Below are positions 46,033 through 59,400 of a stretch of 64,000 bases of DNA, piece by piece (positions within the stretch are counted from its first letter, which is position 1; each line of letters starts with the position of its first letter). Where the stretch lies: assembly GCF_003369915.1 (NCBI RefSeq), contig NC_046673.1, positions 16,724,001 through 16,788,000 on the forward strand. Direction: 5' to 3'. Origin of the DNA: Drosophila miranda (lineage: Eukaryota > Arthropoda > Insecta > Diptera > Drosophilidae). The position numbers were made by a program, and so were the translations under genes. The notes beneath the pieces were generated by a model. That model did not search any database, was not told the origin of the DNA, and saw nothing but the letters and a program-made list of their open reading frames with translations.

Positions 46033-49000
46033 GAAAATCGTGAAAAAATGGATGTCCTTTTTTCCGATGGCTGTCGATTGGCAGGACTCTCCTGATCACG
46101 CAGAGGCATGCCTCGCACAGATCGGTCTGTAAATAGTTGAGATATAGCCAAAGAAAATATGAAAAAGTCGGCCATTTTTGTCGCAGATTGAGGATTGTTG
46201 TTGTTCAACAACAAAAAACGCTGGAGAAAATTATTTTTTTCTAACTTTTGTTGTAGAGCAATTAACAACAACGACAGACTACAACAAGCCATGTGGCCAT
46301 GGCCCGATGTGATGACTTCCTGTGATCGAAAAAATGTACCCGACTTAATGGAGCCCTTATCAAGGATCCAGAATATTGTTCCCAATCAAACATATTAGTA
46401 TTTATTTATTTATTTTATTGTTCGACAACGGAATCAAAATAGTCCTTAACTAACTTATTTCTATCTTAAAAATAACAAAAAACAAAGAATTACCAAATCA
46501 TACATGAAATAGGAATAAGTCTATAATCACAGTCTGATGGCTCCATTCCCCTGGCAGGAGTCGAATCGCATCCCAGCAGCGCATTCTGCTGGTGAAGAGT
46601 CAAACAGATGGGCTCATTACTGCCATAGTTGGTCTGGTGCAGATTAACCACAAAGTTGCATGGGTCGTTAGGCTCCTGGCAGGCGTACTCGAGGCAGTCC
46701 TACTAAGGGGTTACAGATAAAGATCTGAGCAGCAATGGTCCTTCCATCCTAGAGGGAGGAGAGCTGCACAAGGCGATATCTGCGAACATTCTGGATTAGA
46801 TTCCCAGGCCCTTCGGCTCTGGCGTTCGGCTTTCGTCACGTCATCATGGGCCAAACGCCGAATCAAAGGATGGGCTACAGCTTCGAAACGAGTAAGTGAA
46901 TTAGAATACGATTGTGGACATATTTTAAAATATATCCTCCTTCACAGAGGACCTATGTACCCTACGCTTAGCCACAAACCGAGTTGTACCCGACTTCCTC
47001 CCGCCAAAAAGGAGTCCCATCCAAGCATTACCAAGGGGTATTCGAGACAGACCGAGTCCAATCCCAGCCAGACAGAACCGTATCCCAGCAGGACAGAAGC
47101 GCACCCCCTGCAAGATCCGAACCTAACAAGCCATCGCCATCCTTCGACCTGGCCATCGACAGCAAGGACTATGGCAACCAAGGGAGGAGCTACGCGGGCT
47201 GGACTCTAGATGATCTCGTTGTTGTTAGGTTTAAGGATATATATTAGATAGTCCATATATTTAGATAGTAGATACAAATGTTTTGCACTTGTTTGTTTAT
47301 TTATCCTAGGCTAAGTTATGATGAATAAAACTATTGAAAAATAATCCTTGCTGTATCCTGTTTCGGGGAGACTATCCCGATTAAAAAAGGAGTGGCACAC
47401 TCTGATCGGTTCGCAAATAGCGCAGAAAACTAAATATTTTTTATTGGGGAAAATGTCCTTGATCCTTGATAAGGACTCCATAAAATCAGGGATACTTTTA
47501 CGACCCCAGGAAGCCGTCTCATGTCCAGATCGGCCAACAAATATCCGAGAAACTAAGTATTTAGGGTTGGGGTTATTGGAGTCCTTAGCGAAGGATCAAG
47601 GACATTTTTCTGATCATGGCAAGCCATGGCTCGCCACGATCGGGCCACAAATAGGGGAGAAAACAAGATGTATATCTCTGGCAAAAATATCCTTGATCCT
47701 TTCTCCTTGATAAGGACTCCATCGAATCAGGGACAATTTTGCGATCACAGGAAGCCGTCGCACGCCTAGTTCGGGCCACAAAGAACGGATAAAACAACAA
47801 ATGTTGTTGTTGTCAATTGTTGTACAACAAATTTTTGTTGTTGTACAACAACAACTTGTAAACTGCGACCGCTCAAATGGGGAAATTCGAGAATTTCAGA
47901 TCTGGGATACCAGGCGAACAGAAGTCAGCAGCAAGCAACTTTAGCGATTGCAAAAATGTTGTAGGGGTTCGAGAAACGAGAACTGGGAGAAAATAAAATT
48001 TAAAATAAAACGGCGGTCAAAGAAAATGTAAAAAGACGTTGCATACTTTTGGGGGCTCAACAAGGGAAAAACTAAATTTAAAGAAATTTTAAAAAAACTA
48101 GCGACCTTCTGCTGATTTCTGTTCGCCTGGTATCCCAGATCGAAAATCGAAAAATCTCGGTTTTGAGTGCCCCAAAATGGCTAGTGGTTGTTGTTGTTGT
48201 TGTAATAACTGGATGTGGTTGTTGTAATTTGTTGTTTATGGCATAAATCCGACATTTCTTGTCCGATCGGGACGTGCGATGGCTTCCTGTAATCGAAATA
48301 GTTTCCTTGATCTAATGCATTCCTTGGAATGCAAGGACCAAGGATCAAGGATATTTTCTCCAGACATATACATCTCTTTTTCTTCCTTATTTTTGGCCCG
48401 ATCGTGGCGAGCCATGGCTTGCCATGATCAGAAAAATGTCCTTGATCCTTCGCTAAGGACTCCAATAACCCCAACCCTAAATACTTAGTTTCTCGGATAT
48501 TTGTTGGCCGATCTGGACATGAGACGGCTTCCTGTGGTCGCAAAAGTATCCCTGATTTTATGGAGTCCTTATCAAGGATCAAGGACATTTTCCCCAATAA
48601 AAAATATTTAGTTTTCTGCGCTATTTGCGAACCGATCAGAGTGTGCCACTCCTTTTTTAATCGGGATAGTCTCCCCGAAACAGGATACAGCAAGGATTAT
48701 TTTTCAATAGTTTTATTCATCATAACTTAGCCTAGGATAAATAAACAAACAAGTGCAAAACATTTGTATCTACTATCTAAATATATGGACTATCTAATAT
48801 ATATCCTTAAACCTAACAACAACGAGATCATCTAGAGTCCAGCCCGCGTAGCTCCTCCCTTGGTTGCCATAGTCCTTGCTGTCGATGGCCAGGTCGAAGG
48901 ATGGCGATGGCTTGTTAGGTTCGGATCTTGCAGGGGGTGCGCTTCTGTCCTGCTGGGATACGGTTCTGTCTGGCTGGGATTGAACTCGGTCTGTCTCGAA

Positions 49001-50010
49001 TACCCCTTGGTAATGCTTGGATGGGACTCCTTTTTGGCGGGAGGAAGTCGGGTACAACTCGGTTTGTGGCTAAGCGTAGGGTACATAGGTCCTCTGTGAA
49101 GGAGGATATATTTTAAAATATGTCCACAATCGTATTCTAATTCACTTACTCGTTTCGAAGCTGTAGCCCTTTTCCTTTGATTCGGCGTTTGGCTCATGAT
49201 GACGTGACGAAAGCCGAACGCCAGAGCCGAAGGGCCTGGGAATCTAATCCAGAATGTTCGCAGATATCGCCTTGTGCAGCTCTCCTCCCTCTAGGATGGA
49301 AGGACCATTGCTGCTCAGATCTTTATCTGTAACCCCTTAGTAGGACTGCCTCGAGTACGCCTGCCAGGAGCCTAACGACCCATGCAACTTTGTGGTTAAT
49401 CTGCACCAGACCAACTATGGCAGTAATGAGCCCATCTGTTGGACTCTTCACCAGCAGAATGCGCTGCTGGGATGCGATTCGACTCCTGCCAGGGGAATGG
49501 AGCCATCAGACTGCGATTATAGACTTATTCCTATTTCATGTATGATTTGGTAATTCTTTGTTTTTTGTTATTTTTAAGATAGAAATAAGTTAGTTAAGGA
49601 CTATTTTGATTCCGTTGTCGAACAATAAAATAAATAAATAAATACTAATATGTTTGATTGGGAACAATATTCTGGATCCTTGATAAGGGCTCCATTAAGT
49701 CGGGTACATTTTTTCGATCACAGGAAGTCATCACATCGGGCCATGGCCACATGGTTTGTTGTAGTCTGTCGTTGTTGTTAATTGCTCTACAACAAAAGTT
49801 AGAAAAAAATAATTTTCTCCAGCGTTTTTTGTTGTTGAACAACAACAATCCTCAACCTGCGACAAAAATGGCCGACTTTTTCATATTTTCTTTGGCTATA
49901 TCTCGATAATTTAGAGCCCGATCTGGGCGCAGCATGTCTCCGCGTGATCGGGAGAGTCCTGCCAATCGACTGCCATCGGAAAAAAGGACATCCATTTCTT
50001 CACGATTTTC
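46033..50010. repeat. Large inverted repeat (palindrome) with near-identical arms
   Basis: The left arm, about 46,033-47,640, is repeated in reverse at about 48,395-50,010. Over most of the arm they differ at only scattered positions; for example, the 62-codon frames 46925-47113 and 48928-49116 differ at one residue. The inner spacer of about 750 bp holds a second 25-bp perfect inverted repeat (47899-47923 and 48117-48141) and TTGTTGTACAACAA palindromes. No transposase ORF is found. The layout is like a foldback element, or a hairpin-RNA locus. Transcription across it would give a double-stranded RNA of about 1.6 kb. Confidence 0.85.
49344..49520 (+). other. Cysteine-rich coding-like segment captured in the palindrome (right arm)
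   Basis: One frame reads DCLEYACQEPNDPCNFVVN and continues through a Gln/Asn/Cys-rich stretch to PSDCDY with no stop, containing six cysteines. It directly follows CCTTAGTAG, which resembles a splice acceptor. It does not look like transposon protein and resembles an exon of a secreted or extracellular host protein that I cannot name. The left arm carries the inverted counterpart at about 46,526-46,702, with few differences. Confidence 0.45.
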
Positions 50011-52160
50011 GCAAAAAATCATGATGTAACCATCATTAAATTTTCAAAAAATCGGCCTCATTTTCGTAGTCGAGATTTTGATGCCAGTCGACAGTCTGGA
50101 CCCTCACGATCCTGGGAGAGTGGGTCCTTCACCGATCTGGCCCGATTTCTCTGAGATAGAGCCATCCGAAAACTTGGATTTGCATTTCGTTAAAATACTG
50201 GTTTCTTCTGCACGCTATATCTCTGCATTACGGAAGCCGATCTGTGCGAGACATGTCTCTGCGTGATCAGAAGAGTCCTGCCATTCGACTGCCATCGGAA
50301 AAAGGACATCCATTTTTTCACGATTTTCGCAAAAAATCATGATGTAACCATCATTAAATTTTCAAAAAATCGGCCTCATTTTCGAAGTCGAGATTGTGAT
50401 GCCAGACGACAGTCTGGACCCTCACGATCCTGGGAGAGTGGTTCCTTCAACGATCTGGCCCGATTTGTCTAAGATATAGCCTTCCGAAGACTTGGATTTG
50501 CATTTCGTTAAAATACTGGTTTCTTCTGCACGCTATATCTCTGCATTACGGAAGCCGATCTGTGCGAGACATGTCTCTGCGTGATTGGGAGAGTCCTGCG
50601 AATCGACTGCCATCGGAAAAAAGGACATCCATTTTTTCACGATTTTCGCAAAAAATCATGATGTAACCATCATTAAATTTTCAAGAAATCGGCCTCATTT
50701 TCGAAGTCGAGATTGTGATGCCGAACGACAGTCTGGACCCTCACGATCCTGGGAGAGTGGGTCCTTCACCGATCTGGCCCGATTTGTCTAAGATATAGCC
50801 TTCCGAAGACTTGGATTTGCATTTCGTTAAAATACTGGTTTCTTTTATACGCTATATCTCTGCATTACGGAAGCCGATCTGTGCGAGACATGTCTCTGCG
50901 TGATCAGAAGAGTCCTGCCAATTGACTGCCATCGGAAAAAAGGACATCCATTTCTTCACGATTTTCGCAAAAAATCATGATGTAACCATCATTAAATTTT
51001 CAAAAAATCGGCCTCATTTTCGAAGTCGAGATTGTGATGCCAGACGACAGTCTGGACCCTCACGATCCTGGGAGAGTGGTTCCTTCAACGATCTGGCCCG
51101 ATTTGTCTAAGATATAGCCTTCCGAAGACTTGGATTTGCATTTCGTTAAAATACTGGTTTCTTTTATACGCTATATCTCTGCATTACGGAAGCCGATCTG
51201 TGCGAGACATGTCTCTGCGTGATCAGAAGAGTCCTGCCAATTGACTGCCATCGGAAAAAAGGACATCCATTTCTTCACGATTTTCGCAAAAAATCATGAT
51301 GTAACCATCATTAAATTTTCAAAAAATCGGCCTCATTTTCGAAGTCGAGATTGTGATGCCAGACGACAGTCTGGACCCTCACGATCCTGGGAGAGTGGTT
51401 CCTTCAACGATCTGGCCCGATTTGTCTAAGATATAGCCTTCCGAAGACTTGGATTTGCATTTCGTTAAAATACTGGTTTCTTCTGCACGCTATATCTCTG
51501 CATTACGGAAGCCGATCTGTGCGAGACTTGTCTCTGCGTGATCAGAAGAGTCCTGTCAATCGACTGCCATCGGAAAAAAGGACATCAATTTCTTCACGAT
51601 TTTCGCAAAAAATCATGATGTAACCATCATTAAATTTTCAAGAAATCGGCCTCATTTTCGAAGTCGAGATTGTGATGCCAGACGACAGTCTGGACCCTCA
51701 CGATCCTGGGAGAGTGGTTCCTTCAACGATCTGGCCCGATTTGTCTAAGATATAGCCTTCCGAAGACTTGGATTTGCATTTCGTTAAAATACTGGTTTCT
51801 TCTGCACGCTATATCTCTGCATTACGGAAGCCAATCTGTGCGAGACATGTCTCTGCGTGATCAGAAGAGTCCTGCCAATCGACTGCCATCGGAAAAAAGG
51901 ACATCCATTTCTTCACGATTTTCGCAAAAAATCATGATGTAACCATCATTAAATTTTCAAAAAATCGGCCTCATTTTCGAAGTCGAGATTGTGATGCCGA
52001 ACGACAGTCTGGACCCTCACGATTCTGGGAGAGTGGGTCCTTCACCGATCTTCTGCACGCTATATCTCAACTATTTACGGACCGATCTGTGCGAGGCATG
52101 CCTCTCCGTGATCGGGAGAGTTCTGCCAATCGACTGTCATCGGAAAAAAGGACTTTCAGA
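49925..52160 (+). repeat. Right array of the ~319-bp tandem repeat (seven units)
   Basis: The anchor ACAGTCTGGA occurs at 50091, 50409, 50728, 51047, 51366, 51685 and 52004, i.e. periods of 318 then 319 five times. Units are very similar to each other, and two pairs are almost identical. The last unit is truncated near 52,050 and merges with a fragment of the palindrome-arm end (CCAGAGCCGAGGACCCTGGG). Orientation is opposite to the three-unit array at 43 kb. It is satellite-like DNA on the X. Confidence 0.9.
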
Positions 52161-53454
52161 ACCAGAGCCGAGGACCCTGGGATCTAATTCGGTAAGTTCG
52201 TTAGCGACATGTTCCCTGTATAAACTGGCACCTCTACATATCTACATGATATGTAAAATGTCGTATATGAAATGTCGTAATGTAGTGTCATACGACCATA
52301 GCTGGAGTTTCTACATACTTTTTACAGGAGTTCTACATGACAGCTACATGAAATGCTCCGCAGCGCCACTGTGAACATTTTCCGTTACAGTTCAAGTTGA
52401 AAAATGAAAACTTTTCCTTAAAATGAAACAAATTAGGCATCTGTTTTTTGTAATAGTTTAACAAATAAAATCCACTGCCAAAATAAGAAAACAATTGCTT
52501 TTATTTTTATTTTTTGTATTTATTTTTTTAGAAAAATAATTCTTTAGCAATCTTTTTGTGGATGCAGACATCTCTTTTCTCGTTACTCGTTTTCTGCAAA
52601 GAGAAATTGTATAAAAAAAAATCATTATAAAATCATTAAATATAGTATATTAGGTCGACTTAAGAACTATAAATACACAAAATCGTTCAAATGCAAAATA
52701 GATTTCAAAAAATCGTCTTCTGAATGTAGTTAAATGCTATTTAAGTACGAAGATTACAAAAAAAAGTCAAAATCAAATAGTTATGTAATAATTTAAAACT
52801 ATGCATACATATCTCTAGTGTATGGAAAAACAATTTAGAGATGCGAGTGTCGTTGGACAACAGCTCGCAAAAGGAAGCTCAGCGACTGAGTTTCAAACTT
52901 CTGGCTAACCATATGAATCAAATGTATCAATGTATCAAAATATGAATATGAATAGTAAAAAAAAACACTTATGCGGTTAGTGTGGCAGCGAGGGGGCCGG
53001 CCAGGCTGGGGTGGTATGTTGTTGGGGAATGCATTGATCGATGTTCGATGTGGAGCGACAATTGGTGTTAATTTCGGGGCAAGTATATATGGGGCGTTGG
53101 TGCGTATATGCTTGTGTGCGTGTGCCAGGGAACATTGATGTGTGCGTTTGTGTGTGTGTGTGTGTAGGGGGCGGGTGGGGCACAGTTGGTACTTCTCATG
53201 TGGAACCATAGAAGGACTGTGCGGGACCTCCAGTCACGTTCATCCTCCGCCTGGCAGCGAGCTTCCTTCAGCTGGACCTTCCTTACTCTCCTCTCCTCTC
53301 CTCCTCCAGTCCTACTCTTAGACCTACGACCTATTTACATCCCGTGGGATCCTTAGGGGCGACGTGGCAGCATTGCGTTGCTTGAGATTAACAGTTTCCA
53401 TGTACGGCTAGAAAGTTACACTAGAGACAATCGATGTCCCGCTGAGGGAGTGCA
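52161..53454. other. Intergenic and probable ec 3'UTR
   Basis: AT-rich from 52,380 to 52,860, then a TG-rich stretch (53,140-53,165) upstream of the echinus stop codon in plus-strand terms. This would be 3'UTR for the minus-strand gene. Minus-strand AATAAA (TTTATT) occurs near 52,500. No coding sequence is supported. Confidence 0.45.
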
Positions 53455-56400
53455 TCATCTGCGCTGGTTCAGCATCTGCAGATAGTACTCGCAGTTCGTG
53501 CAGTAGACGGCTGGCGCGATCACGTGGCGCTTGCGGCACAGATTGCACTCCACGGCCTTGGCCGAGGCCTTCACGATGGCATTGTTGTAGACGCGGGTGG
53601 GTATGGCAGTGATGGCCGCCGGGGCCGAGCCGGGAGCTCCTGGGCTGGCCGACTCGGGCAGACCATTCTGCAGGGCCAGCTTCGTTTGGGGCGGCGGCGG
53701 TGGCGGTGGCAGGCAGTCGGCTTCGCCCTTGGTCCCTGGCTCGAAGCTGACCTTCTTCTGGGCAGGTTTTCCATTGGCAATAATAAGCTGTTGCGGCTGC
53801 TGCTGCTGCTGCTGTTGGGCTGGCAAGGGGTAGTAGGGTCCGCCGGGGGGCTGGTAGCCATGTGGCAGGGGCACTCGCTGATAAGGCGATGGCAGTGGCA
53901 CCTGCTCGTTGGCCGCTGCCTGACCACTGCTGAAGTATCCTAGGCTCAGTTGCGGCGATGCCTGTTGGTGCTGCTGTTGCAGCTGTTGCTGGTGTTTCTG
54001 CAGTTGCACTGAGTAGCTTTGGGGCAGAAGATGGGCATGATGCAGTGGCCGGTGCATGCTGGTGTACTGGGAATCGATCTGCTGCTGCTGCTGCTGTTGC
54101 TGTTGCTGTTGCAGTTGCAAATGTTGCTGGTTGACGAGGCCACTCATGCTAGTGCGATGCTGCTGCTGTTGCGTCTGCTGGCGGTACATCTCCTGCTGGT
54201 GTTGCTGTTGTTGCTGTTGTTGCTGTTGCTGCTGCTGTTGTTGCTGCTGTTGCTGCTGCTGTTGCATTCTCTGCACATATCGCTGCATGTCCGTTGCCGC
54301 TGGTCTTCCCAGCATGGGAGAGGGCTGCTGTTGCTGCACTTGATGTTGCAGCTGCAATTGTTGCTGCTGCTGCTGCTGCTGTTGTCGGGGCTGTGGCTCT
54401 GTCTGCAGTCTGAGCATGTTCTGCTGCTGCTGCTGGATCATCTGGGCCGTTACCTTCTCGTTCGGGTGCTGTGCGGTGCGCAGGACGCGCTCCAGTATCG
54501 GGTTGGGTATGAAGTCATCGTCCTCTTCGTTGCCGGCGGTTGCCACAAGGATCACCTGGTCGCAGAACGACACGCTCTTCTTCTTCACCCGCTTTGGTGG
54601 GGCACCTCCACCCACCCCCACGCCCACACCCACACCAGCTCCTGCGCCAGCGGCGGCACTTTGGTTGAGCGTCTGCTGCACCATCGAGTTGAGGAGCTCC
54701 ACCTCGCGGATCTCCTCGGCGATCTGGGACTGCGACATCTCGTACTTGGGCTTGGGCAGCATCAGCTGATGGGGCAGCTGGAGGGAGGCACGCACTGGTC
54801 CCGCACAGTCCACCTCATCGGCGTCCAGCTTCGCCTGGCTGGGTAGGCCGTTCATCTGGGTGCGGGGCTGGGGCTGGGCCAGCAGCTCCTGCGAAGCGTA
54901 CGACCGGATGGTGGCCGTCTGCTCGAACCGGTGCGCCAGATCGCGGACACTGCTGGGGGAGGAGGCCTCCAGCTTGCGCTGCATCGTGCGCAGGTCGGCG
55001 GCCTGCTTGGCCTGCAGCTCCTTCAGCCAAGTGGTGTCGCCGCCGGCGCCGGCTCCCGTCTGCTCCTTGCGCAGCTTGAGCAGATGCTGGCGCTGCTGCA
55101 GCTGGGCCAGGATGCTGGTGGTGCCCTCGAGCGAGTCCAGCTGCTGTTGGCGCTGCTGCTTGTTGGCCGCCTCCAGCTGCTGCAGCTGGCTGAGCTGCTG
55201 GTTCAGCGGCTCCAGATCGAGCTCGGGTGGCGGCGGCGGCGGGAAGTCCTCGCTGGCCTGCCGCGAGTGGCAAACGGAGTGCGGGGGACTCGGGTACGGG
55301 GGCAGCTCCATCGGCGGCGGCAGTGGCAGCTCCTCCTGGGCCATGCCCAGCATTTGCATGTCCTTGAGCGGGCTCTGTTCGGAGTGCACCTGGGCACAGG
55401 TGGTGATGATGGTCTGGCAGGAGTCCTCGCTAATGGAGGTGTTCGAGCTCATGGCGGAGAGGTTCGACAGATTGGCCTCGTGGTGGAACTGCTGCTGTTG
55501 TTGCTGGTGGGGCGTCAGGGCGGAGCTGGTCCGCATGGGCGGCGGCGGGGCCACCTTCGGAACGGGCATGGTCAGCTGGCGGCCGCTGCCGTGGAAGCTC
55601 TTGCGCATCAGCTTGCTGCGCTCCAGGTTGGGATTGGGATTGCTCCCGCTGCCGTTGCCGTTGCCGCTGCCGCTACCTCCTCCCCCATTGGCGCACGCCC
55701 CAGGGCCGGGATAGTCGAAGTGGCCCTCGGAGATGTAGCCGCTCATGGCCAAGGCGTGCTTGCCCAGACCCACGGCACTGTCGTCCACGGAGCTGCCCAA
55801 GAGGGCAGCGGGCTGGGAGCAGGGATGGTGCAGGTGGTGGTGGTGGTGGTGGGCACTGGCCGGTGGTGCGGCGTCGTCCACGGCCTCGGTGAGATCGGGC
55901 ATGGAGCGGTTCTTGCGCCGGATGAGGCCCCCCATGAGCAGCTTGCGCCGGATCTTGTGCTGCTTCTTGCCGCTCTTGTCCTTCTCCTTCTTCTCGTCCT
56001 TGTCCTCCTTGTGCTTCTTCAGGGTGTCCTTGGCGTTGACCAGCAGCGTCTCCGTCAGCGAGAACTCCCGCGTGAGCTTGTTCCGGTCCTCGCTCCGGCT
56101 GCGCTTCTCCTTCTCCTTGTCTTTGTCCTTGTCCTTGCGCCCGAACAGCGAGCGGCTCTCCCGCTCCGGCTTCTGGCTGGCCGGACTACTAACGACCACC
56201 TGCTGCTCGTACTCGATGGCATTGTCGTCCATGCCGACGGCGGAGGCGGAGGCGGCGGCGGCCAGGGCCTTCAGCGGGCTCTTCCGCTTGGGGAGCGTGG
56301 CGTAGATCTCGATGCTCTTGGACACGGCGCTGGGCATCTGCTGCTGCATCTGCATCTGCAGCTGCAGCTGGATCTGCTCCTTCTCCAGGGTGCGGTCCTT

Positions 56401-59400
56401 GCTGTTCTGGCGCACGTGCTTCACGCTGCTGGTGCTGCCCTCCCGCATGTGCTTCAGCTCGGGCATGGCCTCCGACTCGGCGCCCTTCTCCACGAGGATG
56501 CGTCGGTGCAGGCTGCGGGCCCGCATCACGCACGTGTTGTGCTTCATCCGGGCAAAGGTCATCGTGTGGGGGTTGCTGTAGGGCGCGTCCATGGCGGCCC
56601 GGGCCCGGCCGGCGGCCGCGTTGCACAGCACCAGGGCCGTCTCCAGGTCGTGCGACTCCTCCACGATTCTCGACTTCTCCAGCAGCTGGTCCGCCTCGTG
56701 GCAGAGCTTCTCGCAGTCCCCGGACAGGGCCATGCCATGGCCGACTCCTGCTCCTTGAACGCCTCCCGGCCCGGCCCCCATTCCCATGGCTGCCTCCGGT
56801 ATCTTGGCCAGCTGGGGATTGAGGATGTGCTTGGGCGGGTACGAGTCCGTGGAGCTCAGCGAGAAGGAGTCGTAGCCGGGGTCGTACGGCAGGCCGTGGC
56901 GCGTCGGACTCTGCGGCACTGCCGCCACACCCCGCTTGGCCACCATGTACAGGTAGGGATTGTCCAGGGTGGTGGAGCTGGCGGAGCTGGCGCTGTTCCG
57001 GTCCCCCGACCAGTTGCCGGAGTCACGTCTCCGGGGCTGGTTTAGGTGCTCGGGCATGGTCAGGCCGTCGCTGGGCGGCGAGCTGCCGTTGGACCCATTG
57101 GAGGCGTGGCCGGAGCTCGACTCCGCGCTGTGGCTGCGCTGCAGCTGGAGGTGCTGCCGGCGCGCCAGCTGGGCGCTGAGCATCGCCTCGATGGGCTTTC
57201 GGTTGAGGAAGCCGCCGTCCTTGTCGCCACTGGATGGTGGCGCAGATCCGGGACCGGCGCCGCCGTTGATCTTGTCCTGGATGACGCTGAGGTTCTGGTA
57301 CTGGGCACTCAGCACGTGCTCGACGGTCTTGCGGCTGATGTAGGCATCCGTCTCATCGGTGCCGGCCCCGTTCGACATGGGTATAGGCATGGCCATCGGC
57401 ATGGGCATGGGCATGGGCATGGGGAAGATGTTCTTCTGGATGACACTCAGGTTCTGGTAGTCGTTGGTGGGCGTGCGCAGGGGCGTGGGCGTAATCGCCC
57501 GTCGGGTGCTGCCCAGGCAGGGCTTCTCCGGACTGGGGGTCACCGCCCGGCGCACCACCGAAGAGGCCAGTCCCGCCGCAGTGATGGAGGCGGCCGGGGA
57601 CGGCAGAGATCCTGTGATGGATAGCTGCTCCATGCCCGCCGCGGAGCTGGGCGGCTGGGGCACCGCGTAGAGCAGCAGCAGGGGCTGGTAGCGGCCGCGA
57701 CTGCACTTGTCCACCACCCCCTCCCAGCTGGGACCCACCTCCTTGACGTTGGCGTCGTCGAAGTACACCCACACCTTCAGCTTCGTGTGGAAGAAGAAGG
57801 TGGTGTAGTGCTTGCCGTAGTAGGAGACGATCCCCACCAGCTCGTGCTGCGCCTGCTGGGCCCAGCGCTGCTCGCTGACCTGATGGAAGACGTCGGCCAG
57901 CCGCAGGCTCGTACCGACGGCCTTCAGCACGGCATGGACCTGGTCGGCCGCGGGTCTTTCCGAGTCCCAAACGATGCCAATGGAGACGACATCGGGCCGG
58001 TTGAGCAGGGCCCGGCGTATCCCGATCTTGGCTCCACAGGTGTTCTACGGATGCGCAAAAAAAAACAGAACGGATGAGCTGCTGTGCGTCGGCAGAGGTT
58101 TTCGGTGGGGTGGGGTCTACTTACCGGACAGTCGCGTATGTCCCCCATGTTGCCGGCAGCCCTCAGCAGCTGGCCGAAGCTCAGCTGCTGGTGGCTCTGC
58201 ATGGCCAGGCTCTTCTGCGAGGTAAGGGCCGAGGCGGACACATAGTGCACCATCTGAGGGGGATACCGAACAAAGAATATAGTCAGAGCCGTACAGAACA
58301 GTAGTCAGAGGTGGTGTGGCTTTGGTTATGGTCAAGGCGGAAGTGCGACTCCCACAGTCGCTGTGGCACGTGCTGACGTAAGCCCCAGATCGCAGCTCGA
58401 TCAGTGATCTGCCCCTTTTAAGGGTCGGTTCTACGTTGGTGTCTATCTGCCCCGTCAGCCAGTCGGTCGCTCTCGGAAACTGGTTCAGCGGCTTTTCAAG
58501 CTCATTTCTGCATCTGCATGGCGCAAACCCGTTTTTCTGCCATCACCCAAGATCACCCAAGATCAACAGCGATCGGTAAACAGTTACTCATGTGGCAGAC
58601 GGTGCAAGTGCTGCAGGTGTTCCAATGCTGAGGCCCACGTCGGAGCTCTGGCTGTGATTCGATCACTGATCGCGATGCCCCGATCGCTGGGGGCAGCACC
58701 AATCGGTGGAGGAGGAAGGAGACTAGACCGTTAACCCGCCTGCCACCTGTACACCTGTGCGGTAGTTCAAGCGACTCACCTGCGTGAAAGGAAGCTGCTC
58801 GGAGTTGGCCCCGCACTTGCAGACGCTCTGCTCGATGACGCGCATGGCGAAACGCCGGTGGGCGATGCAGGCACTCGACTCGCACGAGTCGCCATCGTCC
58901 GCGGAGATGTGAGAGTGGACGCGATGCAGCAGCAGCTCGAAGCACTCGGCCGCGTCGCCCAGGCAACCCAAGGGGAACCGTCGCCCAGCCAAGGGTCCAC
59001 TGGCCAGGGCCCGCCTCAGCGGTTCCGGGCAGAGGGCGGGCTCCGAGCTGGTCTGCAGCTGCTGGAAGAGTTCCTGTTTTGGGAGACACGAGAGAGAGAG
59101 AAGAGTACGATTATAGCCGGGCTCAGGGCGGATCGATTGGTCTATGGACGAGGCATTGCTAGGGCGTTTCTAATCTTATCCTAGGCTATTCCTGGACTTA
59201 CAATGACCGCACTGATGCAGCGATCTCTCTCCGCTGTTCCATTTCCCATGTTGTGGCTGTTGTTGTTGTTGTTGTAGCCCATCACCGCCAGCTCCACGCT
59301 GCTGGCCACCTTGGCCAGGGCACTCACCGACGCCTTCTGCTTGCTCTGGCGCGTCAGGGTGGCCGCCTTGTGGGCTCCACCCTCGCCACCCGCCTCCATC

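Noticed and set aside
47348-48693. Frames of 120-170 codons in the palindrome arms beginning MLYPVSGRLS
   Set aside because: Present in both arms because the DNA is duplicated. No known domain and ends in translated (AAC)n repeat, so treated as repeat-derived.
50078-51429. Repeated 62-69 codon ORFs in the 319-bp array
   Set aside because: Each is one frame of the tandem unit. No start context, domain or codon bias suggests a protein.
54019-57045. Long plus-strand open frames opposite echinus (up to about 700 codons)
   Set aside because: Low-complexity Leu/Cys/His-rich shadows of the polyglutamine and GC-rich ec exon. The minus strand has clear USP homology and splice sites.
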